Assembly (NCBI RefSeq): GCF_030867095.1
Contig: NC_081824.1
Span: forward strand, 343,722,203-343,786,202
DNA: 64,000 nt
Direction of reading: 5' to 3'
From: Alligator mississippiensis
Lineage: Eukaryota; Chordata; Crocodylia; Alligatoridae
Within the stretch, counting starts at the first letter, position 1. Every line of letters begins with the position of its first letter. The notes under the pieces are model-generated. The model was not told the origin of the DNA. It saw nothing but the letters and a program-made list of their open reading frames with translations, and did no database searches. Of the stretch, positions 34,798 to 46,400 are shown piece by piece. The position numbers and the translations under genes were made by a program.

Positions 34798-35845
34798 GCA
34801 CAGGAGGGATAGGACAGGGAGGAAAGGTGGGGGTGTGGCACTCTACGTCAAGGAGAAATACACATCCACAACAAGTAGCACAAGGTCAGAGGAGGGGCAC
34901 ACTGAAGTGCTCTGGGTTAGAATACAAGGAAGTCAAGGGGAAAGGGACTTAATGGTGGGGGTCTACTATAGACCTCTCAACCAAGGGGAAGAGCTAGACC
35001 AGGAATTCTTAAGTCAGCTCACAGAGGCAGTTAGGTCAAAGGACGTGGTCATGGGTGACCTGAACTTTCCAGACATCTGCTGGGAAGAGCAGTCAGCCAG
35101 GTCTGACTGCTCGCATAGGTTCCTAGCCAAGATACAGAACCTCCATCTAACCCAGGAGGTACACAGTCCCACCAGGGGAGATGCCTTGTTGCATCTGGTC
35201 CTGGCCACAGGCGATGACCTGGTGAGGGGACTGCGGGTGCTTGATCACCTGAGTGACAGCAATCATCACTTGCTAGAATTCACCATCCAGTGCAAGGTGG
35301 CAAAGGCCTGCAGCAAGACAGCGGCCCTGGACTTCAAGAGGGCAGACTTCAATGAGGTAAGGAGAATAGTCAGGGAGGCACTGAGGTCCCTGAGGGAGGA
35401 GGAGTCAGGTGTCCAAGAAGAGTGGTCGTTCCTTAAGGAGACGATCCTCCAAGCCCAAAGGGAGGTAATCCCGATATGGATCAAGGGGGGGAAGAGAGTG
35501 CAAAAGCCCGCATGGCTCACCAAAAGCATACGGGAATGTCTCCTAGCTAAAAAGGAGGCATACACCCAATGGAAGGGACGGGCCGTCACCAGGGAGGACT
35601 ATACCTTGGTTGCTCGGGGCTGTAGGGGGGTGGTCAGGAAGGCCAAGGCAGAGATGGAAGTGGGACTAGCTACCCAGATCAAGGACAACAAGAAGTCCTT
35701 CTTTAAATACATAGGGGGGAAAAAGAAGGTACCGGGTAATGTGGGGCCTCTTCAAGGCATGCTAGGAAATGTGGTCGTCGCTCCAGACAACAAAGCTAAC
35801 ATATTTAACAATTTCTTTGCCTCCATTTTTCTTAGCAGGGACTGA
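34798..35845 (+). pseudogene. CR1 ORF2 N-terminal part (endonuclease and linker)
   Basis: A long open frame covers the second half of the apurinic-like endonuclease and the linker before reverse transcriptase: EVLWVRIQGSQGERDLMVGV, MGDLNFPDICWEEQ, TRGDALLHLVLATGDDLVRG, ETILQAQREVIPIWIKGGKR and IKDNKKSFFKYIGGKKK. It stops at SIFLSRD just before a C run. The true start of ORF2 is missing because of 5' truncation. Confidence 0.9.
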
Positions 35846-36237
35846 GTCACACTCTCCCCCCCCCCCCCCCCCCCCGGGACCACCATAGGCCCCAGGGAAG
35901 GCACACCCAGGCCTAGGGTCAGTGAGGATCTAGTCAGGGAACTTCTGGAGGGATTGGATGTATTTAAATCAGCTGGTCCTGATGATCTCCACCCCAAAAG
36001 TGCTGAGTGAATTAGCAGAGATCATTGCGGGACCCCCTGGCATGATTTTACGAGCACTCATGGTGCTCTGGTGTAGTGCCAGAGGACTGGAAAAGCGCCA
36101 ATGTGGTTCCCATTTTCAAAAAAGGGAGGAAGGAGGACCCAGGAAACTATAGGCCAGTTAGGCTTACCTCGATCCTGGGTAAGCTTTTTGAGAGAATTAT
36201 CCTGGCACATGTCTGAGAGGGGCCAACAGGGGAGATT

Positions 36238-37411
36238 ATGCTTAGAGGCAACCAGCATGGGTTCACTAGACACAGGTCCTGTCAGACCAACCTGTTGGCT
36301 TTCTATGACCAGGTCATAAAAGCCTTAGACACAGGTATAGCAGTGGACGTAGTCTTTCTAGACTTTAGGAAGGCCTTCGACACCGTCTCTCACCCCATTC
36401 TCATTAAAAAACTAGGGGACTGTGGTGCCAACATCTACACAGTCAAATGGGTCACTAACTGGCTGGAGGGCGGCACCCAGAGAGTGGTGGTGGATGGGTC
36501 TTATTCAACGTGGAGGGATGTGGGCAGTGGGGTGCCACAGGGCTCGGTCCTCGGGTCTGCGCTGTTCAACATCTTCATCAGCAACTTGGACGAGGGGGTG
36601 AAAAGCACCCTGTTCAAATTTGCTGATGACACTAAGATGTGGGGGGGGGGAAGTGGGCACACTAGAAGGGAGGAATAGGCTGCAATCAGACCTAGACAGG
36701 TTACAGGGGTGGGTGGGTGAGAACAGGATGGGTTTCAACACTGACAAGTGCAAGGTACTGCACCTGGGGGGGAAGAACCAGCAGCATACCTATAGGCGGG
36801 GAACTCCCTTCTCGTCAGTGCAGAGGCAGAAAAGGATCTTGGAGTCATTATTGATGCCAAAATGAACATGGGCCGACAGTGTAGGGACATGGTCAGGAAG
36901 GCCAACCACACCTTGTCATGCATCCACAGATGCATCTCAAGCAGGTCCAAGGAGGTGATCCTCCCCCTCTATGCGGCACTGGTAAGGCTGCAGTTGGAGT
37001 ACTGTGTCCAGTTCTGGGAGGAATGTGGACAGCATTGAGAGGGTCCAGAGGAAGGCCACCCGCATGATCAGGAGGCAGCAGGGCAGGCCCTACGAGGAGA
37101 GGCTAAGGGACCTGAACCTGTTCAGCCTCCACAAGAGAAGGCTGAGGGGGGATCTAGTGGCCATTTACAAACTAGTCAGAGGGGACCAGCAGGCATTGGG
37201 GGAGTCCCTGTTCCCCCGAGCACTCCCAGGAGCGACTAGAAATAACGGTCACAAGCTGGCAGAGGGTAGATTCAGACTAGACATCAGGATGTGCTACTTC
37301 ACAGTCAGGGCGGCTAGGATGTGGAACCAACTTCCAAGCGAAGTGGTGCTGGCTCCTACCCTGGGGGTCTTTAAGAGGAGGCTAGACGAACACCTTGCCG
37401 GGATCATTTGA
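36238..37411 (+). pseudogene. CR1 ORF2 reverse transcriptase and C-terminal part
   Basis: The first open part (36238-36678) reads [47 protein letters not shown] and [15 protein letters not shown] run there breaks the frame, and the C-terminal part continues (FNTDKCKVLHLGGKNQQ near 36730, then IERVQRKATRMI..RPYEERL..LNLFSLHKRRLRGD to the end). A short deletion removes the HFRRDVDSIE start near 37018 relative to the 53.3 kb copy. Confidence 0.88.
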
Positions 37412-37506
37412 CCCCAGTACTCTTTCCTGCCATGGCAGGGGGTCGGACTTGATGATCTACTCAGGTTCCTTCTGACCCTACAAACTATGAAACTATGAAT
37501 TATTAT

Positions 37507-38174
37507 ATCTTTTTACATTAATTATGATCTGTACACCAAAGGACATGAGGACAATGTTTTGGTATAGAAGAACCAGAGCCTTTCAGTTCTAGGTTGTCAG
37601 GTCAAACCCAGGCAAAGGATGTAATGACTGAAAATCATTATTATCCAATGGTTTTTAATGGTCTATTTAAAACAAGTTCAGTTGTCCAGTCAGTATTCAT
37701 TTAGTGCAAAAATAACTAAGTATATTCAAGGCATAAAAAGTGTCATGTTAAAAGGTTACATTAGTATTATTCATACAAATTAGAGATTTTTTTCTGAACT
37801 GCACTTTCCCCTCAATATTCTGAGTTCTTAATATTGTGCTTTGTAAAACGTGGCTGTTTAGCAAAGTTTAATATAGATATCTATTTAGAATTTAGCACAA
37901 GCATGCAAATTGGAAGCAGTTATATGGATATTATCCTATCTGTTACTTAATTACAAGCCCAGAGTTGAAAACTGATGCGTTAGATCTTCACAGAAGATGG
38001 TGTGCAAGGCAGTTTGCTAGTCAGTGACATATGCTTTAAATGCACAAGCTCATGTGATGGAACAAAAGCAAACAAACAAACAAACAAACCAGCTGTACTT
38101 TGAAAGTGGTAGGGTAAAAAGTGGTAGTATAAAATCTGATCAAACATATTTCTGAAACCATCAGCCAGAACAGT
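37507..38174. other. Intron, no gene
   Basis: AT-rich with a (CAAA)n run at about 38070-38089. No other feature. Confidence 0.5.
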
Positions 38175-38176
38175 TA

Positions 38177-38873
38177 GGGTTACCATATTTCCAGTTTCAA
38201 AAAAGAGGACACCTGTCATGTGCATGGGAGAGTGGAGAGTGGTATATTATTGTGAGGGGCAGTGGTATGATGGTGCCCTGGCCCTGCCCATTCCATTGCC
38301 CCTCACTTCCAAGCCACAGCCTCCCAGCCCAGCTGTGGCCCCTCACTCCCAACCCACAGACCACTAGCCCTGCCAGTGTCCCTCACTCCCACCCTTCAGT
38401 ACCCTGCCCCCCTAGGCTATGCTGGTGCCCCTTACTCCCAGCCCGCAGCTACCCCTGTCCCTGCTGATGCCCATCACTCCTTTCACACAGTGGGTTGCTG
38501 CCTACAACCCAACCCTCTCCACAAGTTGCAGTCTCACACCCCATATTGATTAGATGTTGCTGCAAGAGGAATAAATAGAAAAAGGGAGGTGCTAGGATTG
38601 TAGGAGTGCCTTCTGTGCTTACGCAGAGAAACTAAACTGAAGTTGGTGGATGCCAGGACCCTAGGGACATCTCCTTTGCCCCCAGGCAGCCAGGCATTTA
38701 CCAGCTACAGCCCATATGCCTGGACAGCTTCTCCCAGTGCCGGCAGGCACCCACACCCCTCGCACAGCTGAGCTGAGCAAAATCCCAGACATTTGATTAG
38801 ATTTAAAAAACCTGCCTGGACGGAGGGTCAAAAATGAGGACATGTCCAGGAAAACCCAGACATATGGTAACCC
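38177..38873. mobile_element. TA-family element with GGGTTACCATAT termini and minisatellite core
   Basis: The left end GGGTTACCATATTTCCAG matches the complement of the right end (GGGTTACCATATGTCTGG). Both continue into GAGGACA-type words. TA precedes the left end, whereas the base pair after the right end is AG, so the target duplication is not intact. The core at 38270-38490 is a minisatellite. Non-coding. Confidence 0.7.
38270..38490. repeat. Minisatellite-like GC-rich module (copy 2)
   Basis: Irregular units of about 55-65 bases built on GCCCCTCACTCCCAACCCACAG and CCTGCCAGTGTCC. The same words, allowing for orientation, occur at 15425-15600 and about 50440-50560 in elements with other termini. 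Confidence 0.65.
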
Positions 38874-39564
38874 AGTGATATGCAACTAAAATTTAAGGGG
38901 CCAACTTTCAATCATGAGCCAAAGATGTACTGGGCCAGGCAATGAATGGAACAAAGGACCATTCATTTGGGAGGGGTCCCTTGACCCATGGTTCTCAGCC
39001 ATAACACTAAGGCTTAAAAATGTATGAGCATCCACCCCAGACACCTCACACCCACAGCCACATATTCCTCAGGAAAAAAAAATTGCATAATATGAAAAAA
39101 CAGGAAACAAGGATGTCACCAGCACCTTGCCACTGTGATGGAATTTGCTCAGATGATTCTAGCAGGAGGATTATGCCCTATGTTACAAAGGAAGTAAAGA
39201 CATCTGGAGGAAGAAGTGCTTCCCCTACCCCAAATCTGGTGATCAGTTTTATCCTGAGTGCATGAACAGAACCCTCCAACTAGGAATCTAAGATATTTGC
39301 ACGTACCAGTAAGAATGGGAGCGCAGCAAAATCCCTCTTACTCTAGTCAATGAGTGTTTCAGAGAAAAACAAAGAAAAAAAAAGCACAGAGAAATTTTTT
39401 ATTGCAGAAAAATATTCTTTCTGTCCCCCAACGGTACCCCACAGACCTAAACCATGGAAATTATCAAACACCAACACAAAGACTGGGTCTTCCTATGGAG
39501 ACACCAAATACTTGAATCCGCATATCACATATCACAGATTTGATTATTGCTACAAGAGCACTCT
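38874..39564. other. Intron, no gene recognised
   Basis: AT-rich; nothing identifiable apart from the CR1 fragment that follows. Confidence 0.45.
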
Positions 39565-39735
39565 GACTCTTATTAGGAAGAACTTTCAAACTATCAAGGT
39601 AGTTAAACACTGGAAGAAATTACTGGGAGAGGTAGCAGACTCTCAACCCTGGTATGTTTTTAAGAGCAGGTTAGACAAACACTTGGATGAGATGGCATCA
39701 CAGGGTATACCTGTATGTACTGATTAATTTGGGGA
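39565..39735 (+). mobile_element. CR1 LINE, short ORF2 C-terminal fragment
   Basis: It translates to LIRKNFQTIKVVKHWKKLLGE then PWYVFKSRLDKHLDEMAS, the very end of CR1 ORF2 (family pattern V..W..LP.EVV..P.LGVFK.RLD.HL). It belongs to an older subfamily than the 34.8 kb copy. No octamer tail is seen. Confidence 0.75.
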
Positions 39736-40294
39736 ACATGACTGATTTATACATATGCTGTTATTCCCCATATTGGATTTAGTACCATCATATTTGATCT
39801 CTATCAAAACCTAATGATAAGCTATGTTCATTTTTATGTTTGTATGTAACATAGTATTTCCTATGAATATATCTTTGTCTTTTTGCAATCTGATTTCATT
39901 AAGAAATGATCAGAGAGTTTATAGCTAGCTCAGGTGAAAAGTATGCTCCTCACTGGACAATAGCTATTTGCATTTTAAGAAGTCTTGGATCTGCATATGT
40001 ATTAAAAACAGATGTCAAGTTTATCTCTGGTCTGATTGCCCAGGGCTTTGACTTGAATCAAAACAGGTACAAGACAATGGCTTATACATGCAGCTTGCAT
40101 AGCAGTTCACTTGAATTACCCACAATTCTCCCAGGGATAAAGTGTTATCTCAGATACTTTACAGGTACTTAACATGGGATGGTACATCTGTAGGATCCTG
40201 GGATAAAAGGCTTTGTCCCAAGAGAAATCTGAAGTCACCTTTTAGCCAGCCAGGGAGGAAACACAGCTCTTAAGTGTGTAGGAGAAAGGGAAGT
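39736..40294. other. Intron, no feature recognised
   Basis: AT-rich, no gene. Confidence 0.45.
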
Positions 40295-40460
40295 GTCAGA
40301 GTGATGTTGTAGCCACAGTGGTCCAATAAATTATGCAAGAGGCTATAGGATCATTTTTTTTTAATTAGACCAACTGTGTAATAGAGTTAGACAAGTTTTC
40401 AAATGCAAGGCATTCTTCATTAGGTCTGACCAGAAGAGTTAGGCACAGTATGATGGATTT
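40295..40460 (-). repeat. Unclassified interspersed repeat, relative of 23095-23292
   Basis: On the minus strand, TTGGTCTAATTAAAAAA, CTCTTGCATAATTTATTGG and ACCACTGTGGCTACAACATCACTCTG follow each other, as in the copy at 23.1 kb. Segments at 40610-40780 (CTAAATCAGATGTATAGCATAAGC, repeated with changes about 110 bases on) may belong to it. Confidence 0.45.
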
Positions 40461-40993
40461 TCCATTGTACATAGTGGATTTCAATATCTTCCATGTTATG
40501 GTAGTGTAGTGTATGGTAGACAACATCACTCTTACACTACACATATCAAAGAGTACATCTAAAAATGTCAGACAGCTATCTGTCTTGGGGAAGGAAGAAG
40601 GCAGGGTAGATACATACTTGCGTGGACTAACTAAATCAGATGTATAGCATAAGCTTTCCTAAGAAGAGGGATTACATAATCACATGAAGTCAGGAAGAAG
40701 GCAAGGAAGATTCACACCTTTACAGACTAAATCAGAGATGTAGAGCATAAATTTTCATCTATCAAGATAAATACTCACCTAGACATATAGAATGAGAAAT
40801 GAGAGATGGGGAGATAATGATAAGGGACTTGAGAGAAACCTTTCAGGGAAAAGAGATGTCTAGGAACTCTGGTGGGAAGGGGAAGATACAGATCCCAGCC
40901 AGGAAGGCTGGTGATCTATCTGGAACAACTGGCAAGATTGCTAGGTGTTGCAAACACAGACAGAATGATCTAGGAAGCTGTTTCAAGCTACAG

Positions 40994-41209
40994 CAGTGGT
41001 TTTCAATCTGTGGTCAGACGACTCCTGGGAGTCTGCAGACTACATCTAAAGGGTCCACAAAAGATGATTATGATCAATCAAAAGTATGTGAATACCCATG
41101 CTTACCATTCTAAGGGGTCTGCACTTCCATTCAAAATTTCCAAAGGGGTCCACACCTCCATTTAAAATTTTGTAGGGGTCTGCAAATCAAAAAAAGCTGA
41201 AAGCCACTG
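40994..41209. mobile_element. hAT MITE (CAGTGGTTTTCAA terminus)
   Basis: The left end CAGTGGTTTTCAATCTGTGG and the right end AAAAAGCTGAAAGCCACTG are typical of Charlie-like hAT elements. Flanks AGCTACAG (40986-40993) and AGATAGAG (41210-41217) agree at 6 of 8 bases, as expected of an aged duplication. GGGGTCTGCA and GGGGTCCACA words recur inside. Confidence 0.85.
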
Positions 41210-41537
41210 AGATAGAGGATAGCAGTAAGATATTTTGTTTTGCATATTTGTCTCCAAAATCAAGTTTTGCTTTTCCTACATGTTCTTTTTATTCTATGTG
41301 ATAAACCTCATTATTGTTTCATAGCTTATGAATTGTCCTGTGATAAGAGTGACTTCAGGGCAACTGGCAACCACGGGCATTCCATTCTCATGAGAACAGC
41401 AGACCTCACTCTGTATGCTGGTGAAACTGAGATTTGCTACAGGTGAAGAGTCACCGTAGGACCAAAACCCAGTCAGAGTCCTGAAGACAATCAGGAGGAC
41501 AGTTGAGAGAAGGCTGGGAGCTCTGGGATCACCCCCA

Positions 41538-41645
41538 AGGGTTGTCACAGGTGGTTTAGATGAGATGATCCCTCCTCAAGCAGTGGGTTGGACTGGATGA
41601 CCTCCTGAGGTCCTTTCCAGCCGTATTTTCCTATGATTTTGTGAA
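41538..41645 (+). mobile_element. CR1 LINE 3' tail, older subfamily
   Basis: GATGATCCCTCCTCAAGCAGTGGGTTGGACTGGATGACCTCCTGAGGTCC, then TTTTCCTATGATTTTGTGAA, is the classical amniote CR1 3' end with a decayed octamer tail. Only the 3' UTR is recognisable. Confidence 0.85.
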
Positions 41646-41989
41646 TGGAAGTGAGCCTCCATCCTCCAGATATACACTAGTACATAGCTCTCTCATCTCT
41701 GGGATGGGGGAAGGAGAAAGATTCTTAGAGGGGTTGGGAAGAGAGAATTCAGTTGCAGTCTCTAGTCACATTAGGTGCAAGGTGGCCTTGGCAAACTGGC
41801 CAGTCTGGCCTGTAGTATATAGGCAATTGTCAATTCACTGTATCATGGTGTATGCATAAGAGGTCTAGTCAGGTGCCTGACAAATCTACTTATGGCTGAC
41901 AAGCCCAATTCAAGAGTGACATGGCTTTTTACAAGTTTCCCAGGTCTATGTGAAGTCTGAATAGAAATCCAGGTTTACAGCACATTGCT

Positions 41990-42640
41990 TCCTTCTTTCT
42001 CCCTTTCCTTCCATCCTCTGGATCAAAGCTGCTTCATGTAGAGTTGCACCCAGTGCCAGATGTTCCCTCCAAATCAGACTGAATTCTGTGCATTCCTCCT
42101 AGCTTTCTACACTGATGTTGAATGACTTCCTATACATTTTTGCATACATTGTGGTACTGCCATAGAGGACAACCCTGCTTTCTAGAGCCATCTCAAATTT
42201 CACTGTACAAAATATTTGTGGGGATATGGTCTCCTCCATTTCTCCTCACATGGCTGAGCCATTGCAACCTCCTCTAAGTGTGTCAGTCCTACACACTCCA
42301 GCATCTCTGTTTGGCATTTTGTCTTCCCACTTTATTTTCAGGATCTTACAAAGGCATTTCATGTGGAAGCTGTTCAGTCTCTTGATGTGCCTAACCTATG
42401 TAGTCCACACTTCCGAACCATAAAGTAGGGATGACAGCACACAAGTCTCATAGATTTGCATGTTCACCTGAGTTGATAGTTTGCTGTTACTCCATGCATG
42501 TTTCTGTATTAGCACACAATTCTTAGCTGCATTTTCCAATTCTGTTAGTTAGTTCAGTCTGAAGGTCAAGATTCCTGCTGAATGTAGAACCCAAGTAGCA
42601 AAATCTGTTGATGATGCCAAAAGATTTACCCTCCAGACCC
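41990..42640 (-). mobile_element. Non-CR1 LINE, reverse-transcriptase C-terminal fragment
   Basis: On the minus strand, with several shifts and stops: NSKLSTQVNMQIYETCVLSS, LLYGSEVWTT, RHIKRLNSFHMKCLCKILKI, KWEDKMPNRDAGVCR, then an LPKQIFY/ELKMALESR-like segment. This is the downstream region of retroposons of the type 'LLYGSETW...LNxFHxRCLRxILGIxWxDxVxNxEVL', clearly different from CR1. The class (RTE-like or another clade) is not settled. It is old and 5'-truncated. Confidence 0.75.
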
Positions 42641-42741
42641 TCCAATAGCATGTATTGTTCCTAGATCCTATGCCTTCTTTGTACCTGTTCTAATTTAAAA
42701 TTATTCTTTTTTAAATATCGGTGACAGAAACTGCCCACATT

Positions 42742-43133
42742 TGTCAGGATTCTGTCTGCTTCCTACCCAGATTAGCCTCATCTGGCCCTAATTGCCTGGA
42801 TGAGACTGGCTGCCAGCTGCTGGCTGCCTGAGTGCCCTCGGCTGGGCCCTGTTAGCAAGTACTTGGCATGACTGCTGCATATAAGCAGCAGCTCTTGCAG
42901 TACCCTGCAAGTCTGCATCAAGCCAGGCTCCCCTCTGTGTAGCCCCAGTGCTCCTGGTTCCATGACTCCATGCCTCTTTGGTTTTCTCTGTCTTGCTCCT
43001 GCTTGAACATTTTTGCAATCTGTATTCCATCTTGTTCTGCCAGCTTCCTTTGCCTTGACCCCTCATCTCTGAACTCCAGGTTTGTGACTGCTGTAGCACT
43101 GTCTGCAAGCCCCCCTAGGTTGAACCCATAACA
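42742..43133. mobile_element. Probable solo LTR, about 390 bases
   Basis: It begins TGTCAGGATTC and ends CCATAACA, giving the TG...CA form. Similar 5-base flanks lie on either side (42737-42741 and 43134-43138). A TATA-like GCATATAAGCAGC lies near 42878, and the part after it is C- and T-rich, as in LTR transcripts. No attached internal region was found. The family is undetermined (Gypsy-like or endogenous retrovirus). It looks old. Confidence 0.5.
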
Positions 43134-43186
43134 ACAATATTCTACATGGGATCTTAAAAACTCTTTGTACCGTGGCACTGATCCAA

Positions 43187-43400
43187 GGGTGACCATATTT
43201 CCCTAGTTTCAAAATGGGACATCTTGCTGTCTGGTACACCCAACTACCTCTGAACTCCAGGCTCTGGGACAATGGGGAGGGGGGGCAGAGCATCAGAGAC
43301 TGGGGGGAAGGTAATGAATGGTGTGTGTAAAATAGTTTGGTTTAAATACCAGTCCCAGGTATCCTGCTAAAATGGGACAAAAGCTTTGATTTGACCAAAC
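43187..43400. mobile_element. TA-family element, AGGGTGACCATATTTCCC terminus
   Basis: The left end GGGTGACCATATTTCCCTAGTTTCAAAATGGGACA belongs to the family seen at 2716, 23470 and 38177. The matching right end is not clear; AAAATGGGACAAAAGC near 43370 may be part of it. Boundaries are approximate. Confidence 0.5.
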
Positions 43401-43459
43401 TAATGGGATACCTAGGTCAGGCATTTAAAATGTTATTATCCTGGTGAAAATGAGAAGTA

Positions 43460-46400
43460 TGGGAAAATGGGAACAATAGGGCTCCCAGTCTCTACTGAAA
43501 ATATCCTGTGCCTAAAATACCCTAGAATTGCATTAAACCTGTTTTCAACATAATTGTAGTTCCTAGTCATCGTAAAATTGGCCAGTTGAAAAATATTCTT
43601 TTCTTCCATCACTCCTGTTCTAGGAACCCCATCTTATAGAGAAAGTTCGTGGAATTATTCCAGGACAAAGACTTCTTCCTGCCCCAAATCATGGAGACAC
43701 TCTTCAGAGAGAACCACAGTCCAGTGGAATGATGGTATCTTCTTCTGGTCCTGCTCACTGCAGGTGAGAATAGCTGAGTACCAGCATATCCACTGATCCT
43801 GCCCATGCCCAACTTGCTTCATGGTCTTCTGTGGGGACCCTGAATGGAGTAGGGCTGTGCACTGAGCAACCAGTACATATCTTTGTGCAACCCCTACATC
43901 TAACCTCATGCTGTGTACAACAGAACTAATGAAGTTTCATTGGCAAACAGATCTCTGTGGTGACAACTTAGTCAGCTAGATTTGGTCTCCAAAAGATCTG
44001 TAGCAGGTACTTGCAGCTGACCTTCCTAAATGTCATCTTTGCATCCCATGTTCCTCATATAGTAGCCATTAGTTTACCTGAGAAATTCCCTTTCAGTATG
44101 TTTTATAATCTCTTCTATATGTATTGAGATAATTTACCAAACTATGTGCAAAGAATCCTCATAATTTTTTTATGTACAATTAATCATTAAATCACTAAAA
44201 TGAATTTATTCACTCGGAGGCAATAAGGAAGCTGGTTCAGAACAGGAAGCCAGAAACCTTAAGTAAAAGAAACAAAGGATGATTGAGCATCTAAGAATGG
44301 CCAGGAAACTCCTTTAATGCTCTAAAGACTAGCTTTGATATCCAAGTTGACAGGTTAACATAGTATAGCATTTCAGTGGAAACCTGAATTCAACAGCCAT
44401 CTTCAGTCACTGATCTTCATTCTGTTACTGTGTTACTTTATTCTGTGTTATGTTAAGTTTCTTCAACATAACAAAGATAGGAGGAAGAATCACAATGATT
44501 ACATTTTTGCTTGACTGAATGGAGATACAATAATGAGTACCTTGGCTGAATGGAGAAACAATAATGACACATGATTTTTAAAAAAAAAGATATCATCGCT
44601 TCTCAAACACCTATAAAGTAAAATAACCAGAATAAAAAATTCATATATTGAAGAAAGAGAGAAGGCATGACCAAACATGCTACACTCTCTTGCATACTTA
44701 TGGAAACATTAGCAAAATTTAGTCAGTCTTCCCTACAGTTAAGGACAGGACAAAGAGCAAGAAAAAGAACTGTGCGCTAAGCACTAATTTGAGAAGTCTC
44801 ATGTGAGATTATGTTTAAGAAAGGATCCAAACATATTTGTCACACATTGCATAAATGTTAAACTTTATCTGGCTCAGATTATCCACACCTATAAATTATG
44901 CCCATTTTAGTGCACACTGTAAATGTGTATTTTGGATTACTGATAATGGGAATATTGTTTATTCTCTCCTTCTGTAACAGTGACTGTCATTACATTTTTC
45001 ACTCTGTAGGAAAGAGGACGATTGTCATAGTCTAACAGTTTATATAAGCCTGAACCTGAGTCAGTCAAATCTTTGCATATTTAATCTACAACAGCAGTTT
45101 CTAGATTGATATAAGAGGATGTAGTTATATGATATATATACAGGACTATATAAAACATCCAACAGATAGGATAATTGCCAGTACATTCTGTCTCTGGTCA
45201 TATATAATTGCTCCACCAGACAGACCCTTTCTCTGTCTCTATCTGTCTTCAGTACATAATTGGATTAAAATTTCACCCACCTGTGTATCAGGACAATGTG
45301 CATATCTAACTTGATAAATTTATGCACCAAAAAAAAAAAATCTTCCTAATTAGATGATAGTGCAGCTATTTAAAACTTAACAAATAATCCCCTAAATGTA
45401 CTAACCCCCCCCCCCCATATTTTGACATCTCCTTTCAAAACAGATACAATTTTAAATCCTACCATTTCTTGAACATGTGCTTGGCCAAACAGACAAGTTA
45501 AAAAAAAAAAAGATATATTCTTTTTAATGCACAAGCCTCCATTACAGTCATTTGCAGAAAATACAGAAGGCTACGAATAGTAATTTTCACCAACAGCTTT
45601 GTTCTGAGAAAAAATGCTGGACATCAACAAGCTGGAATCTGTGGTTCACTTTCGGTTCCCTGGTAGTTTCTACGTTCATTTTTTTCTCTCAAGGAAACCT
45701 TTTAAAAATATTTTATAACTTCTGTAAGGAATATCATTGCTACTGTAATAACTTGACCGGAGGAATGGTGTCATATTTGTCTCCTGGATGTTACTATGTA
45801 GAGTAGTGACACAGAATGTCACCTCTTTGTTCATGTGTTTCTTTGGTAATGGGGGAGGTAAGCATGTCTATCCTGAGCCTAGCCTGCAAGCTGGTTTCAA
45901 GTCATGGAATGAAAAGGGTACCATATTCCAGTACATGAAATTGTTACATATTGAACACAATTAAGAAATTTGGAACTGCATGAATATATAACGTACACAT
46001 TTCTTTACAGATGCATTTTTCTCCAGACAGGCTGGTGCCTGCTTTAATTTGGAAGCTATCCATTTTCATACAAAGTTAACCAAGAGTGACAGGAAATCAG
46101 ACGCCTACATTATTTATCTTTTCTGAACTTTTTTTTTTTTTAAAACCTCTTAATTGCTTTCCTAGGAAGCTATTTTGTGGTACCATAGGAACAGATCTTC
46201 CATATAATGAAAGGCTAAGGAAATTACAACTTCAAGATGTGCAAGGTGAATAAAGTGTTTGTGTTGCATGCACATATTTGGGTGATATGTGTTTTCATTT
46301 ATAGTAATTGAATGTGTGACAACAGGATCTAAATGAAGTGCCTTTGACCCTGCCAAATGCATTATCAATGATTACTGGAGTTCTGACCTTTTTAACCCAA

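Larger units (their letters stand above)
34798..37498 (+). mobile_element. CR1 LINE, 5'-truncated, with 8-base target duplication
   Basis: The element begins inside the endonuclease domain and ends in CAAACTATGAAACTATGAA, the CR1 octamer tail. ATTATTAT flanks it at 34790-34797 and 37499-37506. Endonuclease motifs are RKGGGVALYVKEKY, DVVMGDLNFPDICW and SDSNHHLLEF. Reverse-transcriptase motifs are [17 protein letters not shown] (A), [11 protein letters not shown] (B) and [12 protein letters not shown] (C), with the catalytic Asp pair intact. The C-terminus runs to a stop at 37411. A C run of about 20 bases at 35858-35877 and several shifts break the frame, so this copy cannot move itself. It lies antisense to AFF3. 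Confidence 0.95.

Noticed and set aside
35266-35589. 107-codon minus-strand frame (and the similar one at 51590-51913)
   Set aside because: Shadows of CR1 ORF2; their similarity to each other only reflects the similarity of the two CR1 copies.
46190-46260. Short CR1-like reading (YNERLRKLQLQDVQGE)
   Set aside because: Suggestive of the CR1 C-terminus but too short, with no continuation on either side.
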